NCBI GenBank assembly: GCA_002373675.1 | Contig: DFLF01000005.1 | Coordinates: 1 to 64,000, forward strand | Origin: Pseudobutyrivibrio sp. UBA3626 | GTDB lineage: Bacteria > Bacillota > Clostridia > Lachnospirales > Lachnospiraceae | Length of the DNA: 64,000 nt | Direction of reading: 5' to 3' | Shown: positions 25,355-32,643 of the stretch, piece by piece | How the letters are laid out: the number at the start of each line of letters is the position of its first letter | Numbering within the stretch: position 1 is the first letter of the stretch | The notes under the pieces: model-generated | What the model was told of the DNA's origin: nothing | What the model saw: the letters and a program-made list of their open reading frames with translations, nothing else | Databases searched by the model: none | Program-made: the position numbers and the translations under genes

Positions 25355-25381
25355 TAAGCCAGCCCAAAGAGGCTGGCTTTT
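25355..25381 (+). terminator. Intrinsic terminator after the Rpn gene
   Basis: AAGCCAGCC (25355-25363) pairs with GGCTGGCTT (25370-25378) and is followed by TTT. It lies in the convergent gap before the minus-strand gene ending at 25400. Confidence 0.9.
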
Positions 25382-25399
25382 AACGAGCACTTATTACAG

Positions 25400-26086
25400 C
25401 TATGATAATACTTCATTCATACGCGCTTTTATTTTATTGCCGATACTTTTGACTTTTTCACGAACTTTCGTAATTCCTCTCATTGCAACATCCGCCAATT
25501 TCTTAGCTGTTGATACTATAATCGGTTGTAATTGTTCATATTTTTCATAAAGCTTTTCATCTGCTGCAACCGCAATATTCTTTCCTAACTGCTCTACAAA
25601 TTCTGAAGCCTTTTCCACCATCGACTTAGGAAAGATAAGACCTAAATTAGCCGTCGCAAAGTTCTTTGCACAGTCCCACACTTTCTTAATAACAGCCGTC
25701 CCAACACGCTGAATATAAAGCAAACCTGCATTAACCGATATTTCCTTGTTGGCTATTTTTTCTTTAATGCGAAGATTTTCGACACTTGCTTCTGCTATAC
25801 CTGCTACTACTTCGGGAGGCGTATCACTTGACATATCGTTTATAATGCCCTCATCTGCAATAGTTTTTACAACAGCAGCTGTTATTACCTTCAACGTGTT
25901 GCTATTTTCATTGTGTAACTCTTCATTAACCCATTTACGCGATTCAACCTCCTCTTTATTAAATCTTTGTCCCACTGAATGAGCTACAGCGTGCAAAGCC
26001 AAGGCACTAGCATTCTTTGCAATATCCATTGAAATTCCATTAACTTCTTGAAGTTCATTATTCTTTATTGAGTCCAAATTTGCCAC
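25400..26086 (-). CDS. Uncharacterised helical protein, last gene of the FtsZ-like island
   Basis: I do not recognise this 228-residue protein. It appears all-helical, with Ala/Val-rich stretches (about 85-125) and basic C-terminal residues (KVREKVKSIGNKIKARMNE). No signal peptide or convincing membrane segment is seen. The reading frame opens at GTG 26086, which overlaps the end of the upstream gene by 29 bases, so the two are translationally linked; an ATG at residue 19 is the alternative start. It lies downstream of the AAA+ and 126-residue genes and is probably part of the same operon. Confidence 0.65.
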   Translation of the reverse strand: MANLDSIKNNELQEVNGISMDIAKNASALALHAVAHSVGQRFNKEEVESRKWVNEELHNENSNTLKVITAAVVKTIADEGIINDMSSDTPPEVVAGIAEASVENLRIKEKIANKEISVNAGLLYIQRVGTAVIKKVWDCAKNFATANLGLIFPKSMVEKASEFVEQLGKNIAVAADEKLYEKYEQLQPIIVSTAKKLADVAMRGITKVREKVKSIGNKIKARMNEVLS

Positions 26087-26438
26087 CTTTCATTTCTTTG
26101 TTTTGACGATATAATAATTCATCAAATGCCTTTAGTCTTTCCAAATCATTCTCATCAGACATATCAACACCTTCATTGATTTTTTGTGACAACCACTTTT
26201 CTTTCGATATACCTTGTTTCTCAGCGTTTTGTATTTCAACTATGTCACTATTCATTTCATCAATCAATGACACTATTTTTTCTGCAATTTCTTCTGCTTT
26301 TGCACTATCCTTTATATTTCTCATCAAGAAATGTTGAAGCCATTCTTTATCCGTCTCTGATTCCCCTTTTGACTCATATGAATCTAAAGCTTCTTTAAAT
26401 ACGATATTTATTCTTTCGTTAACCTCATCACTAAACAT
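26058..26438 (-). CDS. Uncharacterised acidic helical protein
   Basis: This 126-residue protein is acidic and predicted helical (for example NIKDSAKAEEIAEKIVSLID), with no motif I know. Its end overlaps the start of the next gene by 29 bases, and its start lies 21 bases after the AAA+ ATPase gene. The close packing suggests a partner or adaptor for that ATPase or for the FtsZ-like protein. The size and charge would suit a soluble adaptor, but this is inference from context only. Confidence 0.65.
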   Translation of the reverse strand: MFSDEVNERINIVFKEALDSYESKGESETDKEWLQHFLMRNIKDSAKAEEIAEKIVSLIDEMNSDIVEIQNAEKQGISKEKWLSQKINEGVDMSDENDLERLKAFDELLYRQNKEMKGGKFGLNKE

Positions 26439-26459
26439 TTTCTATATCCTTTCACCATT

Positions 26460-27938
26460 CTATGACGCCGATTTAAATCTTCTGGATTCATAATCTTTTC
26501 TCATATTATCCAATTCTTCCTTCATTATTTCCGACAAAGAATGTGTATTCTGTATTGCCTCAACAATATCTTGTGTCGTCACTTTATCTTTCCCATCAGA
26601 AAAAACATTTTCAACTGCATCCTTAACAACGCCTTCTATATCAGCACCACTAAATCCCGATGTGTTTTTCACCAGTTCATTTAAATCGATGCTATCTACA
26701 TCCATTGGCCGTCTCTTTGCAATATGTATTCTAAAAATCTTCTCTCTCTCTCTATCGTTTGGTAAATCGACGTAGAATATTTCATCGAAACGTCCTTTTC
26801 TTAAGAGTTCCGGTGGTAACTTCGTTATATTATTTGCTGTTGCAACAACAAATGTTGAGCTAGTCTTCTCCTGCATCCATGTAAGAAAATTTCCAAACAA
26901 TCGTGACGTCACCTCATTTCCACCACTTATTCCCGCAAAAGCCTTCTCCAATTCATCTATCCAAAGAATGCAAGGCGATATTGCTTCGGCAAGCGCAATT
27001 GCCTTTCTGAGATTCCCCTCAGATTCACCAACATACTTGCCCATTAATCGGCCCATATCCATACGAAGCAAAGGGACTTCAAAAAGACTTGCTGCCGCTT
27101 TTGCATTTAAGGATTTCCCACATCCTGGAACTCCCGCTATGAGAACACCTTTCGGCATAGCTACACCAAATTCTTCTGCTTTATCATAATTCTTAAACAC
27201 AATTGATTTACGCGATAACCATTTTTTAAGATTTTCTAATCCACCAATGTCTTTAATGGTCTCCTTTAATGGTATCATCTCAAGAATCCCAGCTTTTCTT
27301 ATCATTTGCTGCTTCTGATCAAATATTAATCCTAGGTCATTCCTATCAAGTTGTCCATCATCAGCATATGATAATGCCAAAAGATTTTCGATTTCAAATT
27401 CTGTTAGTCCCTTTAAGGATAGAGACAATTCATTCAAAAAATCTTCACTTATTCCACTCATCCCACTCTCTGAGATGAAGTTTGAAATAATTCTTTTTAT
27501 TTCATCTCTACTAATGTAATCCATCTCAATAATGGTAATATACTTTTCTAACTCTTGTGGTATTACTACTCTGCTTGAAACGATTATTACTGTTGCATCT
27601 ACGCCATCATTAATAAGCCTTGCAATCCATTTAATCTTAGATGCAATCTTATTGTCTTCTAAGTAGTATGCAATATCCTTTAATATAACAACCTTACGAT
27701 CTAATAATTCTCGAGTCGAAAAGACATCAAGCATCATATCAATATCACAATCCTCAATCACCTCAGTCTTATTCTTAAAATCAATATACCCCTTACTTTC
27801 ATTCCATTCATATATTTCTGAATCCTTTACAATGTCTTCAATAATACTATCTACCTTGTCTTCTTCGAATGTGTTTATATACAGAATTGGGAATCCCGCA
27901 TCCATATATCTCATGAGTTTTTCTTTTATTTCATTCAT
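26460..27938 (-). CDS. Ycf46-like AAA+ ATPase
   Basis: A cytosolic AAA+ protein with an N-terminal domain (about 1-220) that resembles a degenerate ATPase/Ycf46 N-domain, and a C-terminal active AAA module. Counted from ATG 27938 (chosen for the GGGGG site six bases upstream; an ATG 15 bases earlier lacks spacing), Walker A is GVPGCGKS (269-276), Walker B CILWIDEL (323-330), sensor ATANN (366-370) and the Arg-finger segment RKGRFDE (380-386). It lacks a protease domain, so it should remodel or unfold a partner. It lies mid-operon, 16-30 bases after the 407-residue gene. The partner might be the FtsZ-like product or the J-domain protein. Confidence 0.85.
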   Translation of the reverse strand: MNEIKEKLMRYMDAGFPILYINTFEEDKVDSIIEDIVKDSEIYEWNESKGYIDFKNKTEVIEDCDIDMMLDVFSTRELLDRKVVILKDIAYYLEDNKIASKIKWIARLINDGVDATVIIVSSRVVIPQELEKYITIIEMDYISRDEIKRIISNFISESGMSGISEDFLNELSLSLKGLTEFEIENLLALSYADDGQLDRNDLGLIFDQKQQMIRKAGILEMIPLKETIKDIGGLENLKKWLSRKSIVFKNYDKAEEFGVAMPKGVLIAGVPGCGKSLNAKAAASLFEVPLLRMDMGRLMGKYVGESEGNLRKAIALAEAISPCILWIDELEKAFAGISGGNEVTSRLFGNFLTWMQEKTSSTFVVATANNITKLPPELLRKGRFDEIFYVDLPNDREREKIFRIHIAKRRPMDVDSIDLNELVKNTSGFSGADIEGVVKDAVENVFSDGKDKVTTQDIVEAIQNTHSLSEIMKEELDNMRKDYESRRFKSAS

Positions 27939-27969
27939 ATGTTTCCCCCTCATACACCTATACTTAGAT

Positions 27970-29193
27970 TCACTCTTCTGTTATAAAAATAAGCTCAATC
28001 TGTAATTGTCCCTTATTAGAAACCTCTTTTGGTGTGCCCACGCTTAAATCAAGAAAAATATGTGTCCCCTCATCTGACCAAGTCTCATTATAATAATAAA
28101 CTTCTGTATCTTTATCTATGTCAAGTGTTGAAAGCAAGTATTCAATTGCATCATCAACAGTTGTTTTCATATAATTCTCTGTTATACTATTTATTGGTAT
28201 CCTAAACCCAAGAATAATTTTATCAATTTGTCTATCTTTGTATGGCTGAATCTTTTCTTCATCGATAATTCTTTTCATACATTCCTTGTAATCAAAATAA
28301 TCCTCCTTACGTATCGAATACCACTTTTTATTATCCCAACATGCTTCCATATCATGTGAATAATCATTAGCGAAAAAAATGTTATTATTCCCATTTTCAT
28401 CAATTGTTAAAAATGAAATTGGATAAATTGGATTTCCTAGTATATATGTCTTTTCTTTCTCTTTTTCAAAATTATCTATTGCCATCCCAAGAAGTGTATC
28501 CATTAATGCAAACTGATTCTGCCATTTCCCATAAAAATTTCTCTGAAGTATCTCTGAAGGTTCCACCCTCAAACTTACTTCCTGTGATGAAAAAAAAGGT
28601 CTATATTCGTGTTTCTTCGTTTCATCTAATAATGCCTGATAATTATCATCAAAATGTGTATTCTCAAACGATATTCCTAACTCGTCGAAATCTACTACAA
28701 AGCCTGTTGTAATACAGACAACAGGGTTATTGACCCCAATATATGTTACCCCTTCTTGATATAACGGAATATTGAAAGAATCTCCACAAAGATATACCGT
28801 CTTTAATCCTGCGTTCAATTTATCAAATAGTTCATCGTCATCAAATACAACTTCTCTGATATGACCTAAAATATCACTATCTTCGGTATACTGCTTTAAC
28901 TTTTCTATACGTTCTTTCTCCGCTTTTAGTTCATTAATGTCAATTTTTACATCCACATGCTCAACTTCGAACAAATCGCATATCTTATGTACTAATTCCT
29001 CATCATTTTGATCAAGCGAATCGATTTTATCAGCAATATCTTCCTTATATCTGTCTCTTAGCCATATACTTAAACGTCCATCAAGATAATAGTTCAATAT
29101 GTCCTCTATACTAAAATTATCCTTTAGGTCGTCTATACTTCTAATTTCTACTCCATTTTTAAAAACAAGCGGAAAACGCATTTTCTTTGCCAT
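27970..29193 (-). CDS. Uncharacterised protein with a recurrent clostridial N-terminal domain
   Basis: The 407-residue protein has no assigned function that I know. The first 75 residues hold a pattern I have seen at the start of many clostridial proteins of varied content: a leader about FPLVFKNGVEI, then YYLDGRLSIWLRDRYKEDIA and an acidic helix ending in an LCxLF-type turn. A second recurring block, VYLCGDSFNIPL followed by YIGVNNPVV, lies at about 134-160. The remainder (about 200-407) is rich in aromatic and acidic residues. No membrane segments. It stands between the J-domain and AAA+ genes, so it may be a substrate-recognition part of the same machine. Confidence 0.65.
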   Translation of the reverse strand: MAKKMRFPLVFKNGVEIRSIDDLKDNFSIEDILNYYLDGRLSIWLRDRYKEDIADKIDSLDQNDEELVHKICDLFEVEHVDVKIDINELKAEKERIEKLKQYTEDSDILGHIREVVFDDDELFDKLNAGLKTVYLCGDSFNIPLYQEGVTYIGVNNPVVCITTGFVVDFDELGISFENTHFDDNYQALLDETKKHEYRPFFSSQEVSLRVEPSEILQRNFYGKWQNQFALMDTLLGMAIDNFEKEKEKTYILGNPIYPISFLTIDENGNNNIFFANDYSHDMEACWDNKKWYSIRKEDYFDYKECMKRIIDEEKIQPYKDRQIDKIILGFRIPINSITENYMKTTVDDAIEYLLSTLDIDKDTEVYYYNETWSDEGTHIFLDLSVGTPKEVSNKGQLQIELIFITEE

Positions 29194-29234
29194 TTTTGCA
29201 AATCTCCTTTACAACATAATAAACTAGTTATTAA

Positions 29235-29750
29235 CTACCAATAATATCTCATTCTATCTGTCGGTTTATAATTCCCATCTTCGTCTTTATATAATAGACC
29301 TTTTTCTTCTAATGCCCTTTCATAACCCATCCTTTTCGGACCAGCCGAATTCTTCATAGACCAAACCAAATCAATATCGTCCATTTGCAATCCATCAAAA
29401 TACGCATTTTGATAGATTTTCTTATTGTTCTGTATTTCGTTATTTATACCATCAAATATTTTGCCAAAAAAGCCACGTTCCCTTGACTCATATTGAACCT
29501 CATCTGATGATGTCGAATACTTATATTCCATATTGTCAGAAAAATTTTCATTTTCTATGGACTTATCATATTCCATTCTAGATTCTGAATTAGACAAAAT
29601 CTTGTATGCCTCATTGATGAGTTGAACTTTGTCTATATCTTCATCACTCGCATTATCCGGATGATATTTTTTTATCAATGCTTTATAAGCAGCTTTGATT
29701 ACTTCATCAGATGCCTCTTTATTTATTTGCAATACTTCATAGTAATTCAA
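29235..29750 (-). CDS. J-domain (DnaJ-like) protein
   Basis: Residues 1-65 form a J-domain with the invariant HPD motif in KKYHPDNASDED and the usual helix IV sequence LINEAYKILSNSESRMEYDK. J-domains stimulate Hsp70 ATPases. The C-terminal 105 residues lack the Gly/Phe, zinc-finger and CTD parts of true DnaJ, so it is a specialised co-chaperone. The frame opens at TTG 29750, with an AGAAAGG site about 12 bases upstream. It is located between the zinc-ribbon gene and the 407-residue gene. No Hsp70 gene is nearby, so it would use the cell's DnaK. Confidence 0.88.
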   Translation of the reverse strand: MNYYEVLQINKEASDEVIKAAYKALIKKYHPDNASDEDIDKVQLINEAYKILSNSESRMEYDKSIENENFSDNMEYKYSTSSDEVQYESRERGFFGKIFDGINNEIQNNKKIYQNAYFDGLQMDDIDLVWSMKNSAGPKRMGYERALEEKGLLYKDEDGNYKPTDRMRYYW

Positions 29751-29772
29751 TCTAACAACAAACCTTTCTCTC

Positions 29773-29916
29773 TTACGATAACGTTCTATTTTTTCTCCAA
29801 GAATGTGGTTTGTCTCCCTGCTTTCTTGGACATCTACCAGGCTGCGGTCTTCCTAACGATACCGGCTTGATTTCTTTTTTCCCACAGTACGAACATATAT
29901 ACTCTATTCTCTTCAT
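29773..29916 (-). CDS. 47-residue zinc-ribbon-like protein
   Basis: A small gene below common length cut-offs. ATG 29916 has GGAGG eight bases upstream. The translation, MKRIEYICSYCGKKEIKPVS then RPQPGRCPRKQG and a PHSWRKNR ending, has CxxC plus a third Cys and a His, consistent with a small zinc ribbon, and is strongly basic, so it may bind nucleic acid or a protein partner. It fits exactly in the gap between the FtsZ-like and J-domain genes on the same strand, which supports its being a real gene. Confidence 0.75.
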   Translation of the reverse strand: MKRIEYICSYCGKKEIKPVSLGRPQPGRCPRKQGDKPHSWRKNRTLS

Positions 29917-29949
29917 TTCTACGTTCCTCCCAACTTACTCTTTTATCTT

Positions 29950-30633
29950 CTACTTTAACAAGTTTATTTCAGCAAAATTTTTGTATTTAATAACGGATTC
30001 AATCTTTTCTGTGTTGATATTTCCATCACCACTATTAATGATTTCAACCAACCCCAAAACACACTGACATAGGATTTCATTCAGAGAATTCATAGGATTC
30101 TCATTCTTATCTATGTACGAAAAAATATTCTCGTTAGGGAAAACTACCAGTATACTAGCAACATCCATAAGCTTTTCAATACCCTATTCAGCTCTTCTCA
30201 TTGTCGAACGTTGTTCCATTCTCATTGGTTTAGTAGCAACAACAACTGTAAAAATGCCTTTTTCTTTTGCAGCTTTTGCAATAACAGGTACGGCTCCCGT
30301 GGCAGTTCCTTTGCCCATTCCCCCTATAAGAAAAAGAACGTCGACATCGTTAAGAACTGTGCTGATTTCTTCAATAGATTCTTCTACAGACTTCTCACCA
30401 ATATCCGGGTTTGCCACGGCTCCTTGTCCACCCGTAAGATTCTCGCCAATAAGAATCCTGTTATTAACGTTAGTGTTTTCAAGATCTTGTTTATTGGTAT
30501 TGACCGCAACTAATTCTGCGTTAGACACATTCTCATCTACCAATTTGTTAATAATATTACGACCTGCTCCACCAACTCCCATAATCATCGTTCTACTTCT
30601 AACTCTAGTCGTAACAGCTTTATACTCACCCAT
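29950..30633 (-). pseudogene. FtsZ/tubulin-like GTPase gene interrupted by an in-frame TAG
   Basis: The frame encodes 227 residues if the TAG at 30184-30186 is ignored. The first 149 residues follow FtsZ: GVGGAG (19-24), AVNTNKQDL (43-51), LTGGQGAVANPDIG (66-79) and the tubulin signature GGMGKGTATGA (104-114). After the stop the frame continues as GIEKL and then MDVASILVVFPNENIF, matching the FtsZ segment after the AE(x)GI helix. The T7-like loop reads NTEKIE where FtsZ has NxDxxD. It ends before the FtsZ C-terminal domain (usual length 350-400). The message may give a 149-residue product, be decoded by readthrough, or be dead. It is the first gene of the island operon. ATG 30633 has an AGGGGG site. 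Confidence 0.8.
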
Positions 30634-30682
30634 TCAACTAGCCCCCTTCACTATTCTTTATATATTTCTCTGTAATAAGTAA

Positions 30683-30711
30683 ATTATACAACACATAACC
30701 CCATAATGCAA
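30683..30711 (-). promoter_or_regulatory. Sigma-A promoter of the FtsZ-like operon
   Basis: Minus strand TTGCAT (30706-30711), 17-base spacer, TATAAT (30683-30688), about 45 bases before the FtsZ-like ATG. Confidence 0.78.
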
Positions 30712-30770
30712 CATAGCGCATATACCATTGCAACTCTTGGCATATTATCAATCCACGCTCCTTTTTGTTA

Positions 30771-30787
30771 AGTTATATGTTGTAACT
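30771..30787. promoter_or_regulatory. Small palindrome upstream of the XRE gene, possible operator
   Basis: AGTTA-N7-TAACT, 22 bases before the XRE ATG. Related TATGTTG words occur at 30693-30720 on the other strand around the divergent promoter. Autoregulation by the XRE protein is plausible but unproven. Confidence 0.4.
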
Positions 30788-30809
30788 AGAATAGCAAGGG
30801 GGCTTGATT

Positions 30810-31139
30810 ATGAACTACACAAAACTAGGAAACAGAATACGAGAAGAAAGACTTCGCTTAAATCTTACACAAGAAAAATTGGCAGAATCCGCCAATATAA
30901 CAACTGCGTATTTAGGGCAAATCGAAAGAGGCGAACGAGGGGTTCGCTTAGATAAATTAATTGTTATTGCTCAAACTTTGGGAGTAACTATAGATTTCTT
31001 ACTTAAAGATTACGTTTCTTCTTCAGATGATTTATATATTGACCAAATACGTCAATTATTCTATGAAATGAATAATCACGACAAAGAACTTGCCGTGAAT
31101 ATAATAAAGCTTTTATTTTCCTATTCACATTCAGAATAG
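30810..31139 (+). CDS. XRE-family helix-turn-helix regulator
   Basis: The 109-residue protein (ATG 30810, seven bases after AAGGGGG; a TTG two codons upstream is less likely) has an N-terminal HTH_3 domain, about residues 5-62, with RIREERLRLNLTQEKLAESA, the recognition helix TTAYLGQIERGERG and the LGVTIDFLL ending. A C-terminal helical part (about 70-109) may dimerise. It is transcribed away from the FtsZ-like operon and shares a 175-bp intergenic region with it, so it probably regulates both. It is convergent with spoVG. Confidence 0.92.
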   Translation: MNYTKLGNRIREERLRLNLTQEKLAESANITTAYLGQIERGERGVRLDKLIVIAQTLGVTIDFLLKDYVSSSDDLYIDQIRQLFYEMNNHDKELAVNIIKLLFSYSHSE

Positions 31140-31142
31140 CCT

Positions 31143-31170
31143 AAAAACACCCCTTCCAATCGGAAGGGGT
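31143..31170 (-). terminator. Terminator between spoVG and the XRE gene
   Basis: ACCCCTTCC (31149-31157) pairs with GGAAGGGGT (31162-31170); on the minus strand it is followed by GTTTTTAG, so it ends spoVG transcription, and may also serve the plus strand. Confidence 0.88.
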
Positions 31171-31203
31171 ATCTTAGTAACCTTTTATTCTTAATGTTGT
31201 ACC

Positions 31204-31482
31204 TTATGCTTCTTGTTCTTCTGCAAGCATCGTCTGGTACTTATCAAGTATTAATTTCTGTATATGTTCTCGGGTCTCTAACTTGATAGGGTGGGCAATG
31301 TCTTTGTATTCATTATCTTTGCCCCCTCTTCTTGATGGCATTCCTATGAATAGCCCTTTGCTTCCAGATATAACCTTAATGTCATGTACTACAAACTCAT
31401 CATCAATTGTAATTGACGCTGTTGCCAATACATTTCTAGAAGAGTCCTTCGACATGCGCATTCTAATATCTGTGATATTCAT
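31204..31482 (-). CDS. spoVG: SpoVG, RNA/DNA-binding regulator
   Basis: SpoVG is a small conserved nucleic-acid-binding protein that affects septation, sporulation or virulence genes in Firmicutes. The product has the family core ITDIRMRMSK, ASITIDDEFVVHDIKVI, GLFIGMPSRRGG and DIAHPI. I choose ATG 31482, with AGGGAGAG six bases upstream, giving 92 residues; an ATG two codons earlier touches the ribosome site. It lies about 40 bases after glgD on the same strand and may share its transcript. Its presence does not prove that the organism sporulates. Confidence 0.95.
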   Translation of the reverse strand: MNITDIRMRMSKDSSRNVLATASITIDDEFVVHDIKVISGSKGLFIGMPSRRGGKDNEYKDIAHPIKLETREHIQKLILDKYQTMLAEEQEA

Positions 31483-31524
31483 ATACATCTCTCCCTTACA
31501 TATTATTTCCTAAAAAGGCACATC

Positions 31525-32643
31525 TTATATACCGTATCTACTTTTGCTTTCCACAACAATCTTAATACCGTTTTCCCCAATATACTCGGTATCACTCATA
31601 AGTGTTTCATGCGTCTCGACTATACAATTTTCTACTCTTACGTTATCCCCAATATATACATTTGGCAGAATAATTGAATTCTTAACTACACTATTGTTGC
31701 CAATAAATACGTTCTTAAATAATACTGAATGCTCCACCTTGCTATTAATAATACATCCACTTGCCACCAAGCTGTCTTTTACATCAGCCGGTGCATTGAA
31801 TTTCGCTGGTGGAAGATCAAATGATTTGGAATAAATCTTAGATCCCTTCCTAAAGAAGAAATCTCTAATCTCTGGATTCAAGAAATCCATGTTGGTGTTA
31901 TAGTATGATTCTACAGAAGCTATGTTGCTCCAATAACTATCATGCATATAACCATATATCTTCTTCATTCCTTTATATCTAATAAGGATATCTGTTACGA
32001 AGTTGTATCTACCTTCCTGATTACATTGCTCTAGAAGTTCAATAAGACTTCTTCTCCTTATTACATATACACCTGTTGATACAATATTGGATCTTGCCAT
32101 CATCGGCTTCTCTTCAAAGCTTGTAACAAGTCCGTCTGAATCCATCTTAACAACACCGAATCTACTAATATCATCTGATTCGGGCATCTTAGCACATACA
32201 ACTGTAATGTCTGATTGTTTGCGAATGTGATAATCCAATACGTCATTGAAGTCAATCTTATAAATACCATCACCGCTTGCGATGATTACATAAGGCTCAT
32301 GGCATTTCTTAAGAAAATCTATGTTCTGCCACATTGCATCAGCAGTTCCTCTATACCACCAACTGTTATCTGTTGTAACCGTTGGCGTAAATACGAATAG
32401 TCCGCCTTGCTTTCTACCAAAGTTCCACCACTTAGATGATGCCAAATGCTCGTTAAGTGATCTTGCATTATATTGACTAAGTACTGCTACAGTTTGAATA
32501 TGAGAATTAGTCATATTAGATAATGCAAAATCAATTCCTCTATAGCTTCCGCCTACAGGCATTGCAGATATAGCTCTTTTGTCTGATAGGTTGCCCATTC
32601 TAGAACTATTACCACCTGCCAAAATAATTCCTAATGCTTTCAT
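31525..32643 (-). CDS. glgD: Glucose-1-phosphate adenylyltransferase subunit GlgD
   Basis: GlgD is the non-catalytic or regulatory partner of GlgC in ADP-glucose synthesis. The 372-residue protein has the nucleotidyltransferase-like start ALGIILAGGNSSRMGNLSDK, in which the Arg-rich GGxGxRL loop of GlgC is altered, and the left-handed beta-helix repeats at the C-terminus (about 260-365). The start overlaps the glgC stop as ATGA, so the subunits are translationally coupled, in keeping with a heterotetramer. Confidence 0.95.
   Translation of the reverse strand: MKALGIILAGGNSSRMGNLSDKRAISAMPVGGSYRGIDFALSNMTNSHIQTVAVLSQYNARSLNEHLASSKWWNFGRKQGGLFVFTPTVTTDNSWWYRGTADAMWQNIDFLKKCHEPYVIIASGDGIYKIDFNDVLDYHIRKQSDITVVCAKMPESDDISRFGVVKMDSDGLVTSFEEKPMMARSNIVSTGVYVIRRRSLIELLEQCNQEGRYNFVTDILIRYKGMKKIYGYMHDSYWSNIASVESYYNTNMDFLNPEIRDFFFRKGSKIYSKSFDLPPAKFNAPADVKDSLVASGCIINSKVEHSVLFKNVFIGNNSVVKNSIILPNVYIGDNVRVENCIVETHETLMSDTEYIGENGIKIVVESKSRYGI

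Noticed and set aside
29950..30168. Independent 72-residue gene
   Set aside because: Its sequence continues the FtsZ homology in frame after the TAG and its own ATG lacks a good ribosome site.
30184..30186. Pyrrolysine decoding of the TAG in the FtsZ-like gene
   Set aside because: No PylS, PylT or methylamine genes are in the window and the position aligns to a common Glu/Lys/Gln site in FtsZ; a plain nonsense change is simpler.
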